From Gossypium raimondii (lineage: Eukaryota > Streptophyta > Magnoliopsida > Malvales > Malvaceae): a stretch of 64,000 bases of DNA. The stretch spans positions 50,105,980-50,169,979 of the forward strand of contig NC_068575.1 in the NCBI RefSeq assembly GCF_025698545.1. Direction: 5' to 3'. The notes beneath the pieces are model-generated. The model was given only the letters and a program-made list of their open reading frames with translations. It did not search any database and was not told the DNA's origin. The position numbers were made by a program, and so were the translations under genes. This document shows positions 22,703 to 35,130 of the stretch, piece by piece (position 1 is the first letter of the stretch; every line of letters starts with the position of its first letter).

Positions 22703-25700
22703 ATGGCATCTGTAGAACAACAAGTCCCTGCTGGAATTGCTACTCCTACTTCCGATGTTGTATGTTCCTCACCTGCTTTTTTTTTTGTCGTGGGTCTATG
22801 TGTTTAGTGATTATTTATTTTAAAGTTAAGTTTTGCTCTCTATTGTTGATGGTTTAGGTCGGTAATGCCTTTGTTCATCAATACTACCTTATCTTACATC
22901 AATCCCCTGAGCTGGTTCACCGGTTTTACCATGATAGCAGCAAACTTGGCCGCCCCGAAGAAAATGGCGGCATGAGTATTACAACTACTATGCAAGTGAG
23001 TTTTCTGTCTGTCACTCTGTCTCTTTCATGCATGTGTGTTTGTCCCGGGTCAAATGTTTTAAATGTGCGTGTTCTGTAGTCATTATGTTTCTCTTCAAAT
23101 TTTTCTGCAAACCTTGTTTTTGCCCTTTTCAAAGCCATGTATTAGTAAGTCCAGGTTTACTTGGTTTGTAATGTAAAAACTTACTCTAGTTGTGGTTCTA
23201 TTTGTGCAAAAATAGAAACCTAGGGCATGTACAACAATTGGACTTTTTTCTAAATGGCAAACTGTTCAATAATAGAAATTTCTAATTTAAAAAAGAACTG
23301 GTTGCATAACCAACTTTGTTCTTCAACTTTTTTACTGTTGGTTGTATTGGGGCTTAGAAACTTTTTTTTTCATTCTCTTGAGTCTTGATGTAATTTCCAG
23401 ATGGTTAATGCCTTAGAGGAGTTAAAATGATAGATCTGAAATTGTGATTCATTTTGTGGACCAGGCCATCAATGAGAAGATACTCTCACTTGGTTATGGA
23501 GAATTCACTGCAGAAATAACAACTGTAGACGCACAAGACTCTCACAATGGAGGAGTACTTGTTCTTGTGACTGGGTATTTAACTGGAAAGGACAAAGTGA
23601 AGAGGAAATTCACTCAGAGTTTCTTTTTGGCACCTCAAGACAAGGGCTATTTCGTTTTAAATGATGTTTTTAGATTTGTCGATGATACGAAACATCAACC
23701 TGGGAGCCAGGACCCAGTTAATGGTTTTGAGGCTTCTCTTACTCCTGAGCAAGGTAATCTGAAACCCAGAGTCTGCGACTGACTCCTGACATAGAGAATT
23801 ATAATGATGTTCTCCTATTGATATTAATATTTGACTGCAGACCATTCTCCTGTTCCAGAGAATCACATTGAGCAACCGGCTGCATTGCCTGAAGAATGTA
23901 ATGGACCAGAAGTGTACAATCCTTCCGAGAATGGAGATGGCTGTATTGAGGAAGAGGAATCACCAGTGGCTGAGGTTGTTGATGAGATTCCTGATGATTC
24001 AAAGATGGTTTCTGATTCTAAGCCTGAAATGGAGGAACTGCCAAAGAAGTCATATGCGTCTATTGTAAATACTGAGTACCATAATGCAGCTTATTAGACA
24101 TCTAATAGTTTTGAGATTACTTGTTATTTTTCTTTTCATATATGGTCAGTTTTAAGGTGACTGATTTAGCCTCATCTATTATTTCTGTAGTTAAAGGTTT
24201 TGAAAGAGAATGCAGTCCCTGTATCGGCACCTACACATCCCCCTGTGAAGCCTGCAGTTAAGAGCCAGGAGCATCCTCGAATTGCTGCACCACCTTCTGC
24301 TCCAATGCCTGCCTCTGATGCTCAGGTTTCTAGCAACAATGTTACTGAAAATGGGAATAATCAAGATGCAGAGGGTATCCTTGTTTTTGTCATTATTGCA
24401 TAGTTTTCAAATAGTTAGTGTGCCGTTTATTTGTTATGTGCATTATATTGATTATTTATTTATTTTTGTATCGATGGACCTTCACACATGATTTACTTGC
24501 ATATTCCTTTTTATTGTGGACAGCTGAGGGTCCCTCTGTCTATGTCAAAGGTCTGCCCTTGAATGCTACACCTGGCATGCTGGAGAATGAATTTAAGAAG
24601 TTTGGACCTATTAAGAGTGGTGGTATTCAAGTTCGAAGTCAGAAGGTAGATGTTAGCTCACTTTTCAATGTATAAATTTGTGCATGCATAGTCAATTAAC
24701 ATTTTCTTTAATCACTACAGGGGTTCTGTTTTGGTTTTGTGGAATTTGAAATGGCAAGTTCTGTGCAAAGTGCTATAGAGGTATTTCAAGTTTTCTCAAT
24801 TTCTGTGTTGACAACTTTTCATTAGTTTTCATTTTTCAACATGGTGCTATTTGTTCCATTCTTTGGAGTTCATATCATAGTATGGGTGGTAACATTTTTT
24901 GCACTAACCTTGCTTTGGTCAAGCATACATGTTTTGCTTCACAGCTAATGATAAGGCTTTTGTGTGGTGACAACTTTTGCACTAGAACTTGCTTTTGCCA
25001 AGCATGGATGTTTTCCTTCAGCTAATGATAAGGCTTCTGTATTGATCTCTTGAAAATTTCTTAACTGAAGATATGAGTGCACCTAACTTTAAGTGAATGG
25101 CTGTTATTCTGTTAGAAAATGGACTTTAGAATTTATTAGAAATGAGGAAAAGGTGTTATTTTTAGATTGCTAGTAGATGAAGAGGGATTGGCAATTAGCT
25201 GCTTCTAGAGGAACACTGGTGCTGCATTGCTGTGAGTTCCTTTTCACTCGTATGATTTCATAACTGTCCACTTTGTGCCTCAGGAGACTTGTCCAATATA
25301 GCCTAGTACTTTTGAGGTATGTAGGGAAGGTTGATCCGTGTCCTCATACGCAGAAAGATTAGAAGCTTGGATGTGGAACAACTGTGGTGATTTAGGGAGA
25401 CATGAAGATTAGGTTGTGGAACTAATTCAGTTGTTTTTTGTTGATAAGCAGTAGGAGCCTCTGTGGTGGAAGGCTAAAGGCTAAAGCATATGAGTTTATG
25501 GTAGGTCTGTTGGTAAGAGAAGTATTGTAGCAGTTCTCAAGTAATAGGGTTTAAAGTCCATTAAAGATTGATAGAAGCTTGATGGAACATTGGAGAAAGC
25601 CTGGAGTTAGCTAAATGATTAGGGGAATGGCTACAAGATTTCTAGGAATTCCTAAGCCATTGATCCTTTTCCCCATTATAGATTGAGACTTGTGAATTTT

Positions 25701-27158
25701 ATTACCAACTGCTAATAGGTTTCGGATAAATGATCTGTGGCATTTCCATGTGATTACTTTTGTCAATTAACTTTCTGCTATACCTCAATTGTGAATTATG
25801 TAAGGTTTGGCAATGCTTCCATTCTAGTTGCTGCTTACGATCTTTACCCTGTATGGGACCTTTGAAGTAGCCTCTCATATTTGAAACACAGCAGTATTGA
25901 CCCTTCCTTTTTCTTTGACTTTGACATTTGCATTAAGCTCTCAATATAGGCGTTTTCATCCAGTTTAGCCAATTCAAAATTGTAAAATGTCGTGTTCCCT
26001 GTTTCGGATGTGGAGTTTTTTCAATTGTACATCTCTTGTGGAGTAATTAGTTTGGCTACTGAAGTTATCAAAAGGTTTTAGTGTTATTTTGGATAAATAC
26101 CGGTTTTTTTTTTAAGTTATCTTCTGTTGTCTATATAATAACGAAGGTGCATGTCAAATTTTATTTTTTCATAAAAGAATGCAAACATAAATGTTATGGT
26201 ATTGGATCTTTATTTTTTGGTATATGCTCACTTGATCTGTTTCAAGTTGGAGCTTAATTCATGATATGATTTTTGACATGCCTCTCCTGTAAGTCTATAA
26301 CCAAGAGTGCAATGTTACAAGATTCTGTTTATCTCCCAGCATTAGATGATTCTTTCCTGCTGCATTTATTAATTTCTTCTGTTCAGGTTTAAATGTTATG
26401 TTTATTTTTGAAATATCTTTCAGGCTTCACCTATTAATGTTGGTGGACGCAAAGCAGTTGTTGAAGAAAAGCGGTCTACCTCCCGAGGCAAGTTGGTTTT
26501 ATTGTTAACTTCACTCAAAATCATATTAAATTATCTATACTATTTGGTAAAAGGATACCAATGGAGTTATTGACTGGAATATAGAGATCATTCACTTTAG
26601 TAATACAAGCCACTTCATGGTTGTTAGAGGAATTAGAAATGAGCTTCTGCTTTGCTCAACTATGATTATGTGAGCAATGGAGCTGTCTTTTCATTATCAC
26701 ATTTGAACTCTTTGGTTCTTGGCGTCGGACTGATGTTTTCTTTTCTTAATTTGATGTAAATGGTCTAAAAGAAAAACGACTTTTGCAATTTATCCAGATT
26801 CCGGAGTTACTGAGTTAGTCAAGAACATGGACCCTAAACCTTTGGGTGAATATATTTTGCATGTTTTAAGATAGTTTCACTTACAGGGAACAAAGGGCGG
26901 TCTTCATCTGTTTCTGGGGCTGGATATAGAACTGAGGGAGCAAGGGGGCGCGGAAACTATGGTGGTGGAAGGGGTTATAACCGGGGTGAATTTGGAAACA
27001 GGAGCAGCAATAGAGGAGGATATTCCAACCGTGGAGGTGATGGATATCAGAGGGGTGAGCACATGGGGGGTAATGGTGGCCGTGTGAGCCGCTCTGGTGA
27101 AGCAACTTTTAATGCATCAACAAAGACTGTGGCACCAAGGGTATCTGTCCCTGCTTGA
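22703..27158 (+). CDS. G3BP-like protein (NTF2 domain, RRM, RGG tail)
   Basis: Nine coding exons join in frame: 22703-22759, 22858-22995, 23465-23753, 23841-24064, 24191-24374, 24524-24645, 24721-24780, 26424-26487 and 26887-27158. They give 469 residues. Residues about 20-139 form an NTF2 fold (VGNAFVHQYYLILHQSPELV to FVLNDVFRFVDD). An acidic, proline-rich linker follows. Residues about 301-376 form an RRM (SVYVKGLPLNATPGMLENEF; RNP1-like GFCFGFVEF), then a Gly/Arg-rich tail (RGRGNYGGGRGYNRGEFG). This is the order of human G3BP and its plant homologues, cytoplasmic RNA-binding proteins found in stress granules. All splice sites are GT-AG except the intron at 26488-26886, which has a GC donor (GAG/GCAAGT). 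The gene looks intact and is the best supported host gene here. Confidence 0.95.
24887..25040 (+). repeat. Tandem duplication (about 79 bp) in the long intron of the G3BP-like gene
   Basis: Two adjacent diverged copies each contain a TTTTGCACTA-type start, a CAAGCAT segment and GCTAATGATAAGGCTT. They lie in the 1643-bp intron 24781-26423. Confidence 0.75.
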
Positions 27159-27400
27159 AGAAAGTAATCCAGAGGGGAGTAGTCAAACAGTTTGTTTGTA
27201 GTGTAGTGATGTATCAAATTGTTGCGTAGCATTTAGTGGAAAGAACCGACTACTTGGCAGAGGAGGCAGAGGAGTGCATCTGAGATTTAGGGTTTTTTTT
27301 TAACTTCCCCTTTTGTCCATTTTGTCATTCTATAAATATATAATAGAGAGAGATTTTTATTGAAAGGTATGGTCTTTGCCTGGATAATACATTAAATTCA
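27159..27400 (+). other. 3' untranslated region of the G3BP-like gene
   Basis: Begins after the TGA at 27156. TATAAATATATAATAG near 27331 and ATTAAATTC near 27393 are possible polyadenylation signals. The exact end cannot be seen. Confidence 0.4.
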
Positions 27401-27944
27401 TGTTTTCAGTCCAACTGAAATGATTAGTCATTTTGGATGGGTTTTGGGAAGATGTAGGTGAATTAATAATAGTTCATGACTGCTTTCCTGGGTTTTTGGA
27501 CTTAGCGCATCCATATAAAAATTTTGTTTGATGGATTTTCATTTTTGCATCGATCACCCTTGCTTAGCGGTCTACTTAACTAGATTGCTGATCTTGTGGA
27601 GTTGGAATGTATTTTTATGATCTAACCGTTAACTTCATTAATTTGTTTATAATGATGAACCCATCTAATGAACGCAGAGCAAAAAGAGAAGTTCAAACAG
27701 TCAGAGGATAAGGTGAATGTGCTATGCTAGGGGAGGAAAGGAAAATGCTACCCTGTAGACTAACAATAACATGGATCATTGTGTTTGCAGACTAATAATT
27801 TAAGAGCTTAAATATTGCAATTAATTTTAATTGCAACGGAAGAATTCTAAATATAAAGTGATAAAAGTATGGAATCCCAAGGGTAGATTCCTTCAAGACG
27901 GGACCCCGGGGAGCCGGGGGGGTCGAGCTACCTGCAGCAAGTCT
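27401..27944. other. Spacer with a GC-rich patch at 27898-27940
   Basis: No gene. AT-rich DNA is interrupted by a short block containing GACCCCGGGGAGCC, a G run and CTGCAG, just before the LINE remnant begins. Confidence 0.5.
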
Positions 27945-29530
27945 ATTCGAGATTCGAGATTTTACTAGCTCGGTGAGAATGTGATAAATTGGTCTTTGGG
28001 TACATCTTTGCTCGGAAAAAAGGAATATTGTTGCTCGATTGGAAGGGATTCAAAAAGCTATGGATACTCTCTAACAACTTGCAAAAGATTTTGCTATATA
28101 AAGAGACTCTTTGGAGGCAGAAATCGAAGTGAATGGCTCATGGTTGGACACCGCAATATCAAATATTTTCATAACCCAACCCTTATTAGGAGAAAATTGA
28201 ACTAGGTTAGAGCTCTTAAATTGTCTGACGGTGAATGGTGCTATGACGACCGCATTTTTGAAGCTGAGGTCATTAGTTTCTTTTGTAAGCCCAATTTCAC
28301 TGAGAGTCATGTTAATAGGAGGTTCCTTTTGAGAGGCTAGTTTCTGACTTTCTGTTTTCATCCAATATAGATTTACTGAGAGGAGGTGATGTCCGCATTG
28401 TTTGGCATGGTGCTATTGAAAGCTCTTTGAATTGATGAATTTCATGCTCAGTTATTTCGAAGTCAGTGGGACATCATGGGGGATTTAGTTTATGATATGG
28501 TTTAACGAGTCTTTAATGGTAAGCAAGTAGACCATGAATTAAAAAGAAGGTTTTATTAGTCTTAAAAACAAAGATAGTGAGTCTTGAATCGCTCTCACAA
28601 TTCAAATTTATTAGCTTTTGCTTAATTTTTTATAAGATCATATTGAGTAGAGTGGTCAACAGTTTACGATCAATTATGCCTAAGCTAATTACTCCTAATC
28701 AAGTCTACCTGGAGAAATATTACTAACAAAATCTTCATAGCTTAGGATGTGATCCACTTGATGAGAACAAGCAAGGGTCAAAACAAGTGGATGGCAGTTA
28801 AAGTTAATCTAGAAAAAGCCTATAATCACATTAGGTGGGATTTTATTAAGGATTCGCTTATGGAGGTTGGTATTCTACAAGATTTGATAACTACCATTAT
28901 GCATTATATTACGACCCTTTTAGCATGCATATCCTATGAAATGGGGTTCTTTTCTAATCTTTCACCCTAGCTCAGGGTGTTCGGCAAAGCTGTCCACTCT
29001 TTGCATATTTGTTTGTTCTTGAAATGAAGAGACTGGGCATGCTATTTATAAAGCAATGGCGGGTTGTGATTGGCAACCCATCAAGTGTGCTAGAAGGGGA
29101 CTGATACACTCCCATTTATTCTTTCTAGATTTAATTTTTTGTAAAGTTGATTTGGATTAAACTAACATGCTTAATCGAACATTGGAGGAATTTGTTTGTT
29201 TTTCTGGGCATAGGTGAGTGCGCACAAACTCGGGTGTTTTTTCTCCTCATAATACCAAAGGTAGTTTGGCAAAGGCTATTAGTAACCGATTGGGACATTG
29301 GGGGTTATTAAAGGTAGATGATTTTGGTAAGTATAAGGGGGTTTGCATGGGGTCCACAAGCGAAAAGCGGAAACTTGCTCCAGTCCCTGGAGAAAACTAT
29401 TGCATGCCTTTGGGAATGGGGATTTAGGCAAGTTAGAGAACACAATAAAACTCTACCCTTAGGCTCGGCTATAATATTGTTGCAGATGAGGAAGTCTTTT
29501 GGGTAATGGTTCTATAGACCAAATATAATA
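27945..29530 (+). pseudogene. LINE reverse-transcriptase remnant
   Basis: Plus-strand pieces show the typical LINE segment SEWLMVGHRNIKYFHNPTLI (28120-28185), then KLSDGEWCYDDRIFEAEVIS. Reverse-transcriptase blocks follow: MAVKVNLEKAYNHIRWDFI (28791-28850), a GVRQ/CPLS-like region near 28980, and a thumb-like segment FGKYKGVCMG (about 29322). Stops and shifts occur throughout. It ends where the TIR of the next element begins, and a RNase H region at 41946-42585 may be its continuation. Confidence 0.78.
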
Positions 29531-29540
29531 TTACTTACGG

Positions 29541-29690
29541 TAAACTATTTAGATAGTCATTTTAAAGTTTTTTTTTTGGTCAAATATAGTATTGTTGTTA
29601 GTAAGTGTTCATATTTTGATCACTAGTCAATTGAAATCTAAACGAAAAGTTGATTAGGATGTCATGTATTAAAAAAAATTACACTTAAGA
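29541..29690 (+). repeat. Left terminal inverted repeat of the MULE-like element
   Basis: Starts GGTAAACTATTTAGATAGTC and pairs with the reverse complement of 41775-41945 at perhaps 75-80 percent by eye. Confidence 0.65.
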
Positions 29691-30778
29691 AAAATAAATA
29701 AATTTATAATAGCCAAATGATGACGTTTCAATGAAAGAAAAAGAAAACATTAAAAAAAATGGGTAAAACGTCGGGATAACCTTTTGGGGGGAATTTGAGA
29801 CTGATTTAGAACCCTAAACTATTGGAACCGATTGTTAATAGTGAATTTTTTGAGTGAAATTTGTTATTTGAGATAAAGAGAAGAGAGATTAGTATTAGAA
29901 ATCATCAATGGAGTGGAGTAACAATGTTTGAAGGGGATGCATTGGATATATACGGTAAGTGTGAATTTTTAAAAAAAAAATTGGTATGGTCATTTAGATA
30001 TTGTTGGGTTTAGGAATTTTATATGTATAGAGTTTAGGGTTTGTAAAGTTGAAATTGATGAAATCCAGTCTCAATGTTTGTATTATTTGGGTATATTGGG
30101 TTTTGATTTTTGGGTTATGCAAGTTGTTTCAAAATCCGGTTTGAATGTTTGTATTGTTTGAGTATACTAATTATTTTGGTTTGTTGTTTCATAATCACGT
30201 TGGAAAATTTTGAAACATAAAATTGACCCTCTTTGTATAGGTGACATTGTTGCTTTTGAGAGATTCCATATTTTTGGACTATAGTGCATGGTAATTAGTT
30301 TTGATAGGTGGAATTGGATGTGGTAAGAGACTATGAATTATAATGAATAAAAAGGGTTGTTGTTTTTTAGATTGGAATTGTTTGTTTAGGGTAGTGTTAA
30401 CTGTTGGGAAATTAAAATTGGTGGGTACCCAATAGTGACAATTGCTGCATTCCTTTATTTTAAATTAGCAAAAGGGATATGTGTAAAAACTATATGTTGG
30501 TTTTCACCAAACAATGTTGTTAGCAAATCGAGTCATAATCACTTTTTGTTTAGTGTTCGATTTGATGCAAGGTAATCGTTGGGGGTTACCGTATGTGCTT
30601 TTTTAGTGACTTATTTTACATTTTCATGATTTTGCATTATAAATGTTTGAGAAGGCACCAAGGAAATATAGAATAAAATTTAAATTGCAATTCCCTAGCC
30701 TGTTCCATTTGAAAGATTGTTTAGATATATGTGTTAGAATAAGAATCCGGGCAATAGTTATCTAGCATGAAACCATTA

Positions 30779-30918
30779 CTTCCTTACCACTAGTCGGGCC
30801 ACACAAAACAAGAAAGAAGATTACAGATGAAGCCTCTACAGCTCTTGAAAGATGGTGGAGAACGCACATGACTTGTAAGAAATGTAGAGGAAAATGTCAC
30901 AATGTTAGAACCTGTAAG
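30779..30918 (+). pseudogene. Zinc-knuckle C-terminus of a MULE-type transposase (interrupted)
   Basis: One open frame reads LPLVGPHKTRKKITDEAST, then THMTCKKCRGKCHNVRTCK. This is a CCHC knuckle like those ending MULE transposases. The frame stops being transposase-like exactly where the chromovirus LTR begins at 30919. Upstream, an ATG at about 29909 and a donor near 29954 could be remains of the first exon. The catalytic region is missing. Confidence 0.55.
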
Positions 30919-31467
30919 TGTCATGGGTTGCACATGGGAGCCCGTAACCATGGCACAATTATATGATCCATCATGTTTAATGGAGGTTATTTGGCCCAAC
31001 CAAATTGCCCCGTTGCTTGGAGAGATTGAAGGCTCATATACAAAGTAAGACCAAGTCAAAGATATGCAGTATTAGAGATACCTTGTAATCTTATAAGATA
31101 TAATAAATGTAATCTTAGATATATGATTCATAGATAGCTTTTAATCCTAGCCATTGATGTATTTTATTCTGTACCATTGATTTTGGAGAGGCACAATTAT
31201 AAATAGAGGCATCTCCCCCTTATTGTAAATAATTCATTGAGTAATAGAATTCCTGAGAGCATTCTCTTAAAACTCTCTCTTGTGTTCTTAGCTCTCCTCT
31301 TACTTTGTTCTTATATTTCAAATTATTCATCTTTGTTCTTTGTTGGTGCCTTAGAAGACTTTTGTTTGATCTTCAATTGTTGGGAGTTAGGCTGACTTAG
31401 GTATTTTTAGAGAAAGAAAACCCTTAAGGTCACACGAATTGTGAGGCAAAAATTTAAGTTTATGACA
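30919..31467 (+). repeat. 5' LTR of the chromovirus
   Basis: Starts TGTCATGGGTTGCACATGGG and ends TTTATGACA just before the primer-binding site. A promoter-like TATAAATAGAGGC is at about 31198-31210, and the same motif occurs in the 3' LTR. Confidence 0.88.
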
Positions 31468-32113
31468 GTTGTTATCAGAGCTAAGGTTTTGAAGTCACCT
31501 TTGAAAGATGTCGAAAGAAGTTGCCTAATATGTTGAGCCAATAGAGACCTGTGGAAGGGCTAGAAAAGCTAGTCGATCAAGGGACACGTTGTCTGCTTTG
31601 GAAGATCTGGTAGTGACTCTCGAGGAGTCCATGGGGGACGCTAAAGAGAGGCTTGATGAAGTTGAGGGGGGACTCACCTATGGGCTACAATCCATGAAGG
31701 AACAACTTAGGGACTATGTGTCAGAGTCTCTCGACTCCATTGAGAACAAGTTGACTGATAGAGATTGTTGACACCATTTTTTTTGATAAAACGGGGTCGA
31801 CTTAGATTTTAAAAAACGAAAACGAAAACGAGAGTCGCCACCAATCCTTTTTAATAAGGTGTGATTAGATCACCTCGAAAAGTGGTTGTTTTTAATAAAC
31901 GATTTGATTTTATTAAAACAACGATTTTGGTCTATGAAATTTAGAAAAATAGGTTCGGGAGTCGGTTACTACGAGGAAGGATTAGCACCCTCGTAACGCC
32001 CAAAAATTGGTACCTAGTTGATTAATTAATGTCTTAATGTCGAAAATTGAAAACTTTAAAGAGATTTAAAGTACGATCCTTAAAAACTCGAATGACATGG
32101 ATTAAGATTTAAG

Positions 32114-35100
32114 AGGATATTTGGCTATTTGATCGAACGAGAAATCGAAACCCAGCATATTAGGGCACGTTTTCTCGAATTTCCAAACATAAAACATTGT
32201 CTTATTTTGAAATTTTTAAAAGGATATTTGGCTATTTGGTCGAATGAGAAAAATCGTAACCCAGCACATTAGGGCACGTTTTCTCGAATTTCTAAACGCA
32301 AAACATTGTCTTATTTTGAAATTTTTAAAAGGATATTTGGCTATTTGGTCGAACAAGAAAAATCGAAACCCAGCACATTAGAGCACGTTTTCTCGAATTT
32401 CCAAACGCAAAATATTGCCTTTGTTGACACCATTTTTTGGATGAAAAACGAGGTCGACTTGGGTTTTGAAAAATGAAACGGGAGTCGCCACCAATCCTTT
32501 TTTATGAGGTGTGATTGGATCACCTCGAAAAGTGGTTGTTTTTAATAAACGGTTTGATTTTATTAAAACAACAAGTTTGGTCTACGAAATTCAGAAAAAA
32601 CGGGTTCGGGAGTCGGTTACGCACGAGGAAGGATTAGCACCCTCGATACGCCCAAAATTGGTACCTAGTTGATTACTTAATGTCTTAATATCGAAAATTG
32701 AGAACTTTGAAGAATTTTAAAAATACGATCATTTTATTAAAACGTTGAAAATTTTCAAGTAAAAGGGGATATTTCACGTTATTCGAGAAAGAGAATCATA
32801 TCCAGTAAGTTAGGACACAATGTCTCGAATTCCCGATATGCGAATAAAAAATGCTTATTTAAAAGATATTTAATTATCTTGGATTTAAAAGGGATCACGA
32901 CCAGTAAGTTCGGACACAATCCTTTTTTAATTCCCGATATTGTTTAAAACTTGAGTTTAAAAAAAATTTCGTGTAATAAAGTTTAAAAGAATATTCAATT
33001 GTTTAAATCAAATGAAGAAATCGCAACCCAATATGTTAGGGCACAATTTATCAAAATATTAAACATTGAATATTGCATTTATTTTGAAAAATCTTCGTCT
33101 CGAGAAAATAACGTGTCACATCCAATGCGTTAGGACACAACATATTGAATTCTTGATAACGAGCTTTTTATCATTTTTTAAAAGAGTAATCTCGATTATT
33201 TAAGTTCAACGAAGAAAGTCGAAACCCAATACGTTAGGGCTCGATTCTCTCGAAGATCCCAAATACCGAGTATTACTTATATATTTTTTTAAAATTTCCT
33301 TTTCAAGAATCTAAGTAAAAATGAATATAATGGATAAATAAATAAGTAAATAAATAAATGAATAAATAAATCAAGCTAATGAAATTATAAAATGCAAGAA
33401 ATGTATGGATGTACACATGTATGTATGTAGATATAAATTATAAAAGGTTTAAAAGTATATTTTAGACACATGTATTTTTAAAAAGAAAATAAGTATACGT
33501 ATAGACATATATATATATATGAATATACATACATAAGTTACAAACTATACAAATATGCACGCAGATATATATGTAAATAAAAATATAACATGCAAATATA
33601 TATAAGTATATGAGTTATAAAACAAAAAAAGATATCTACAAGTGAATATATATTTTAAAGCATAAAAATACATATAAATGTATATACTCATGGAAATGGG
33701 ACATGGATATAGATATATAGATGTATAAAATATAAAATATAAAAAACATATGCAGGCATATACACGTATACAAATGCATAATGGAAGTATGTGCATGTAT
33801 GTATAATCGTATGTGATATAGCAAATTTAAAAGCTTGAAAATGCAAATAAAACTTAATAATTTCAACAAGTAAGTAAACAAAATAATGGACGGGACTAAA
33901 TCGAAAACTAAAACAAATCTCAGGGTTAAAATCTGTAAATAAACAAAAGGGTGGCTCAGGACCAAAATGGAACACGCTGAAAACAGGGAAGGGTTGATCA
34001 GGAAATATTCCCCTCCCCAGCACGCAGTGTTTCAATATGGACTAAAATGAAACACGCGAAAAACCAGGAGGCCAAATTAAAAAAACAAATGGGACCAAAT
34101 TGCACTCAAGCGCAAAAGGGGAAGGGCCACACGCGCAAATAGCCCATACCATGAAAACACGCGGATCCCCCCTGGGCCGGGTCGGATCACGCGCGGGTCA
34201 TGGAGCTTAAACGGCGCCGTTTCATATAGCCTATAAAAGCCAAAATTTTGTTAAAATTTTTCATTTTTACTCTTTTCTTTAAAAAAAAACAGAGAGAATC
34301 CTCTCAAGTGCCCCATTTTCCTTCAGCCTCAGGTTCGCCGCACCTGCGTCCCGCCGGCGCCACGCCGGCCACCACCGTGTACGGTGGCCGAAAATTTCAA
34401 AAAAAGGTATTTTTTTACTTTTTTTTCTTTTTTTTTTTACGTTTATACGTTGTTTAAAAATAAAAAAAAATCGAATGCAAACGAATGGAAGAAAAATAAA
34501 GAGAAAAGAAAAAATAAAGCTTATACCGAAAAAGAGCTTTTTTGAATATGTTTTTTTTTAAGAAAAAGAAGCCCTCCGTTACAATGGTTTCAATTGGTTT
34601 TTTTTATACCGATTTCAAAACAGAAATTTTTTTGAGCTTTTTTGAATGGCTTTATATAGCCCTAATACATTTTTTTTATATTATTTGTTGTCTTTTCTTC
34701 TTGTAGATGGCAGTGCAAGTGGAGGGCAGGTGCGGCGGCAACAGGTGGAGCAGGTGGTGGCAGAGTTGGTGGTGACAGAGGCGGCAGCAGTAAAGGAAGA
34801 CCCTAGGTGCGCCGCACTTAGGGTTAGGGTTACCCTTCTCTCTTCTTTTTTTTTTGTTTTCTGATTTGGGCTGAATTTTTTATTGGGTTTGTGATTTTGG
34901 GCCTGTTGTATTTGGTTTGTTGGGTTTGGGTTGGTTATTGGGCTGATTGGGCTAGTGTTGGGTTTGGTCAGTTGGGTAGGTCAAAATGGGCCCGTACAGC
35001 CTTATTTTGAAATTTTTAAAAGGATATTTGGCTATTTGGTCGAACGAGAAAAATCGAAACCCAGCACATTAGGGCACGTTTTCTCGAATTTCCAAATGCA

Positions 35101-35130
35101 AAACATTGCCTTATTTTGGGATTTTTAAAA
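32114..35130 (+). repeat. About 108-bp tandem repeats in the outer LTR, cut by the inner LTR
   Basis: Units beginning GGATATTTGGCTATTTG start at 32114, 32222, 32331 and 35022. The third unit is split by the inner solo LTR and completed after 35003. The inner LTR has only single related segments. Confidence 0.85.
32422..34998. mobile_element. Inner solo LTR of the same family, nested in the outer one
   Basis: Begins TGTTGACACCATTTTTTGG and ends GGGCCCGTACA. The perfect 5-bp duplication GCCTT flanks it (32417-32421 and 34999-35003). Its first 280 bp closely repeat 31766-32040 (GTCGCCACCAATCC, GTGTGATTGGATCACCTCG and GGAAGGATTAGCACCCTCG motifs), and its middle has a TATG-rich stretch like that at 35340-35700. 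There is no reading frame of note. Confidence 0.9.

Noticed and set aside
33545..34035. Tyr/Ile/Leu-rich frames on the minus strand
   Set aside because: Produced by TATG-type simple sequence inside the inner solo LTR; overlapping frames compete and none has a domain.
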